From: Acarospora socialis
Taxonomy: Eukaryota > Ascomycota > Lecanoromycetes > Acarosporales > Acarosporaceae
Reading direction: 5' to 3'
Assembly: GCA_025617375.2 (NCBI GenBank)
Contig: JAMYGW020000010.1
Location: 310,001-374,000, forward strand
Length of the DNA: 64,000 nt
The notes under the pieces are model-generated. The model ran no database searches. It was not told where the DNA came from and saw only the letters and a program-made list of their open reading frames with translations. The translations under genes and the position numbers were made by a program. Below are positions 62,434-64,000 of the stretch, piece after piece. Positions within the stretch are counted from its first letter, which is position 1. Each line of letters begins with the position of its first letter.

Positions 62434-64000
62434 CTAAACACATGTCTCGGTTCCAGTGAGGCTTTCCGCGTAAGAACTCCCCCGAGAAATCAATTCCGTT
62501 ATTTTCCCTGATACGGCCGATGGATACCCTCTTGACAATAATTCGCGTACCACGTTCGCAGCACCATCTCGATCTACCACAGCAAGGAATGCTCTCGTCA
62601 TGGCTTCGTAGGTGCTAGGTTCCCTTTTCTCAACAGGCAATTCATCGTAGACGGCTTTGGACTTGACTATATTCTTTTCAATCGCCCATCCGTGGATAAG
62701 AGTGTTGGCAATGTATGGAGTTAACTCGACCCGCCTGGCCGCCATGTCTTGCAGTATCTCTTCCGTATCAGCAACTTCGTGGTTGGCAACCATTGCCTCG
62801 AAGAGAGCTTGGTAGAGACATGCTTGCGGGCGAACCGTGCCAAGATTCAGGACCTCATTGAACAACTTGCGGGCCTCAGCCATATCATGCAGCACGCAAC
62901 CCTTCGCGTGGATCAATGATGCGTAATGGACAGCTTCTGGTTGTTGGCCAGCCTGGCGAATGGTCTCCAGCAGCGCCTCCGCAGCAGGCATATCGATTGG
63001 TTCGAGCGTGGCGTATGTGTCTATGAGAAGCTTGTATGTGTGCATAGTCGGCTGGATGTTCTTCGCTTTCATCATATCATAGTAGCTCAGCACCTTCGCC
63101 CTATCTCGCTTCGTAGTGAGGAAGAATTGCATCAAGCTGTTGTACGGGGCCGGCCGAGGCTTGTAATTTGGCATGGTCTCCATCTCTTCGAAAAGCTCTT
63201 CCGCAAATTTCTCATCACTCACACGGCACAGCGCGTTAACGATGGTGCCGTAAGTGACACTAGTAGGCCGGATGCCGAGAGACCGCATCTCGGCAAAGTA
63301 GAATAGACAGTCGTCAATTCGACGAGCTTTACCCAGCTTACCGATGAGAGCGTTATAGAGAAATGAGGAAGGCTCAACCCCTTCAGACTTGGCGCGGTGG
63401 AAGATCTGCACCGCCTCGGTAGCTTCATCGGAAGTCTTGGAGAAGTCTTTTAACGTGGTGATGTAGAGACCGAATGTGTTTGCTGTTGGTGCTGCACCAA
63501 GATCCAGAAGCTCTTGATGAAACTGAGCCGCCAAACTCCGGTTCCCGAGGACGAGAGATGCACCAACCATTGCGTCAAGGATAGAAGCCCAGCCATATCG
63601 GACAATGCTGTACTGTGCGAGGAAGGGCACGTCCTGTCTGGCCATTCCCAGAACTTCATGTACAAGATCTCGGCGTCCTTCCCTTGCCGCTGCAGATATC
63701 AGTTTCGCGTAAGTGATATAGCGTGGATGGCGACCGGCACGACGGATATTCCTTAATCTCACGAGCGCTGCGTTGAGATTCTGACCATTTCTGACATTCT
63801 TTCGGTCCAGCTCGTCAGAGATGACTGTGGAGCCCTTATAATCAGTTGTTGATGCGTAGGGATCGAAGTTCCCTTCTTGAAGTGCAGGAATGGACTGCCG
63901 TCGAGAATCATAGGGAGTCGGAGAGTGGATCTGCTGCACGAGTTTTGACGTATATAGTTGCCATTGCTGAACTAGGTCTGGACGACTAGAGCCGAGTTGT
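62434..64000 (-). CDS. Pentatricopeptide-repeat protein, N-terminus beyond window
   Basis: A frame open from the right window edge to the stop at 62434, at least 522 codons. The N-terminal part is missing: no ATG is needed in the window and the frame reads through to base 64000. It consists of helical-hairpin repeats of about 35 residues: PTANTFGLYITTLKDF, PSSFLYNALIGKLGKARRIDD, PTSVTYGTIVNALCRVSDE, PRPAPYNSLMQFFL, PTMHTYKLLIDTYATLE, PEAVHYASLIHAKGC, PQACLYQALFEAMV, LTPYIANTLIHGW and PSTYEAMTRAFL, about ten motifs starting near residue 70 of the visible part. PPR proteins bind RNA, and in fungi most act in mitochondria on transcript processing or translation; the particular target cannot be read. 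No introns seen. Confidence 0.88.
   Translation of the reverse strand, partial: QLGSSRPDLVQQWQLYTSKLVQQIHSPTPYDSRRQSIPALQEGNFDPYASTTDYKGSTVISDELDRKNVRNGQNLNAALVRLRNIRRAGRHPRYITYAKLISAAAREGRRDLVHEVLGMARQDVPFLAQYSIVRYGWASILDAMVGASLVLGNRSLAAQFHQELLDLGAAPTANTFGLYITTLKDFSKTSDEATEAVQIFHRAKSEGVEPSSFLYNALIGKLGKARRIDDCLFYFAEMRSLGIRPTSVTYGTIVNALCRVSDEKFAEELFEEMETMPNYKPRPAPYNSLMQFFLTTKRDRAKVLSYYDMMKAKNIQPTMHTYKLLIDTYATLEPIDMPAAEALLETIRQAGQQPEAVHYASLIHAKGCVLHDMAEARKLFNEVLNLGTVRPQACLYQALFEAMVANHEVADTEEILQDMAARRVELTPYIANTLIHGWAIEKNIVKSKAVYDELPVEKREPSTYEAMTRAFLAVVDRDGAANVVRELLSRGYPSAVSGKITELISRGSSYAESLTGTETCV

Noticed and set aside
1-64000. CRISPR arrays, tRNA or rRNA genes
   Set aside because: I saw no regularly spaced repeats and no tRNA-like cloverleaf or rRNA sequence. 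The genome type is eukaryotic.

Overview
The window looks like nuclear DNA of a filamentous ascomycete (Pezizomycotina). Genes have short GT..AG introns and encode typical fungal proteins (FIG4, TTI2, a UstYa-type DUF3328 protein, an MCH-type transporter, PNPOx, a PPR protein). The sequence is sharply divided into AT-rich, repeat-induced-mutation-like blocks made of dead transposons, and GC-balanced gene islands.

Layout: 1-16150 is a nest of decayed Ty3/gypsy chromoviruses. One is cut by the window start; a second (7567-14534, 179-bp LTRs) is inserted in a third that reads on the minus strand. 16624-17928 is a membrane-protein gene. 18314-36215 is one copy of a TIR transposon swollen by two nested chromoviruses (19096-25508 and 27739-33725). 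36222-41199 is a small island with a UstYa-like gene and a divergent Kex2-repeat peptide precursor. 41200-46685 is the second TIR copy. 46761-54681 carries TTI2, FIG4 and an MFS transporter. 54814-60624 is the third TIR copy with a solo LTR. 61254-64000 carries a pyridoxamine-phosphate oxidase and a PPR gene cut by the window end.

The TIR transposon occurs three times in the same orientation. Each copy is about 5.49 kb once insertions are subtracted, has matching termini and a 6-bp target duplication, and encodes on the minus strand an integrase-like DDE transposase plus two other conserved reading frames. The edges of the gene islands coincide with its tips.

The most interesting biological candidate is the 37997-40853 pair: a UstYa-type oxidase-like gene with both HxxHC motifs and a secreted precursor made of repeated VMLAY units ending in Lys-Arg. 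This is the architecture of fungal dikaritin-type RiPP loci. Both genes show apparent lesions (an in-frame stop and frame breaks), so the locus may be a relic. The second general point is the mutation signature: CC, GG and CG are almost erased from the AT-rich blocks while CA/TG persist, unlike classic CpA-directed RIP. All statements are from reading the sequence by eye; no searches or alignments were run.
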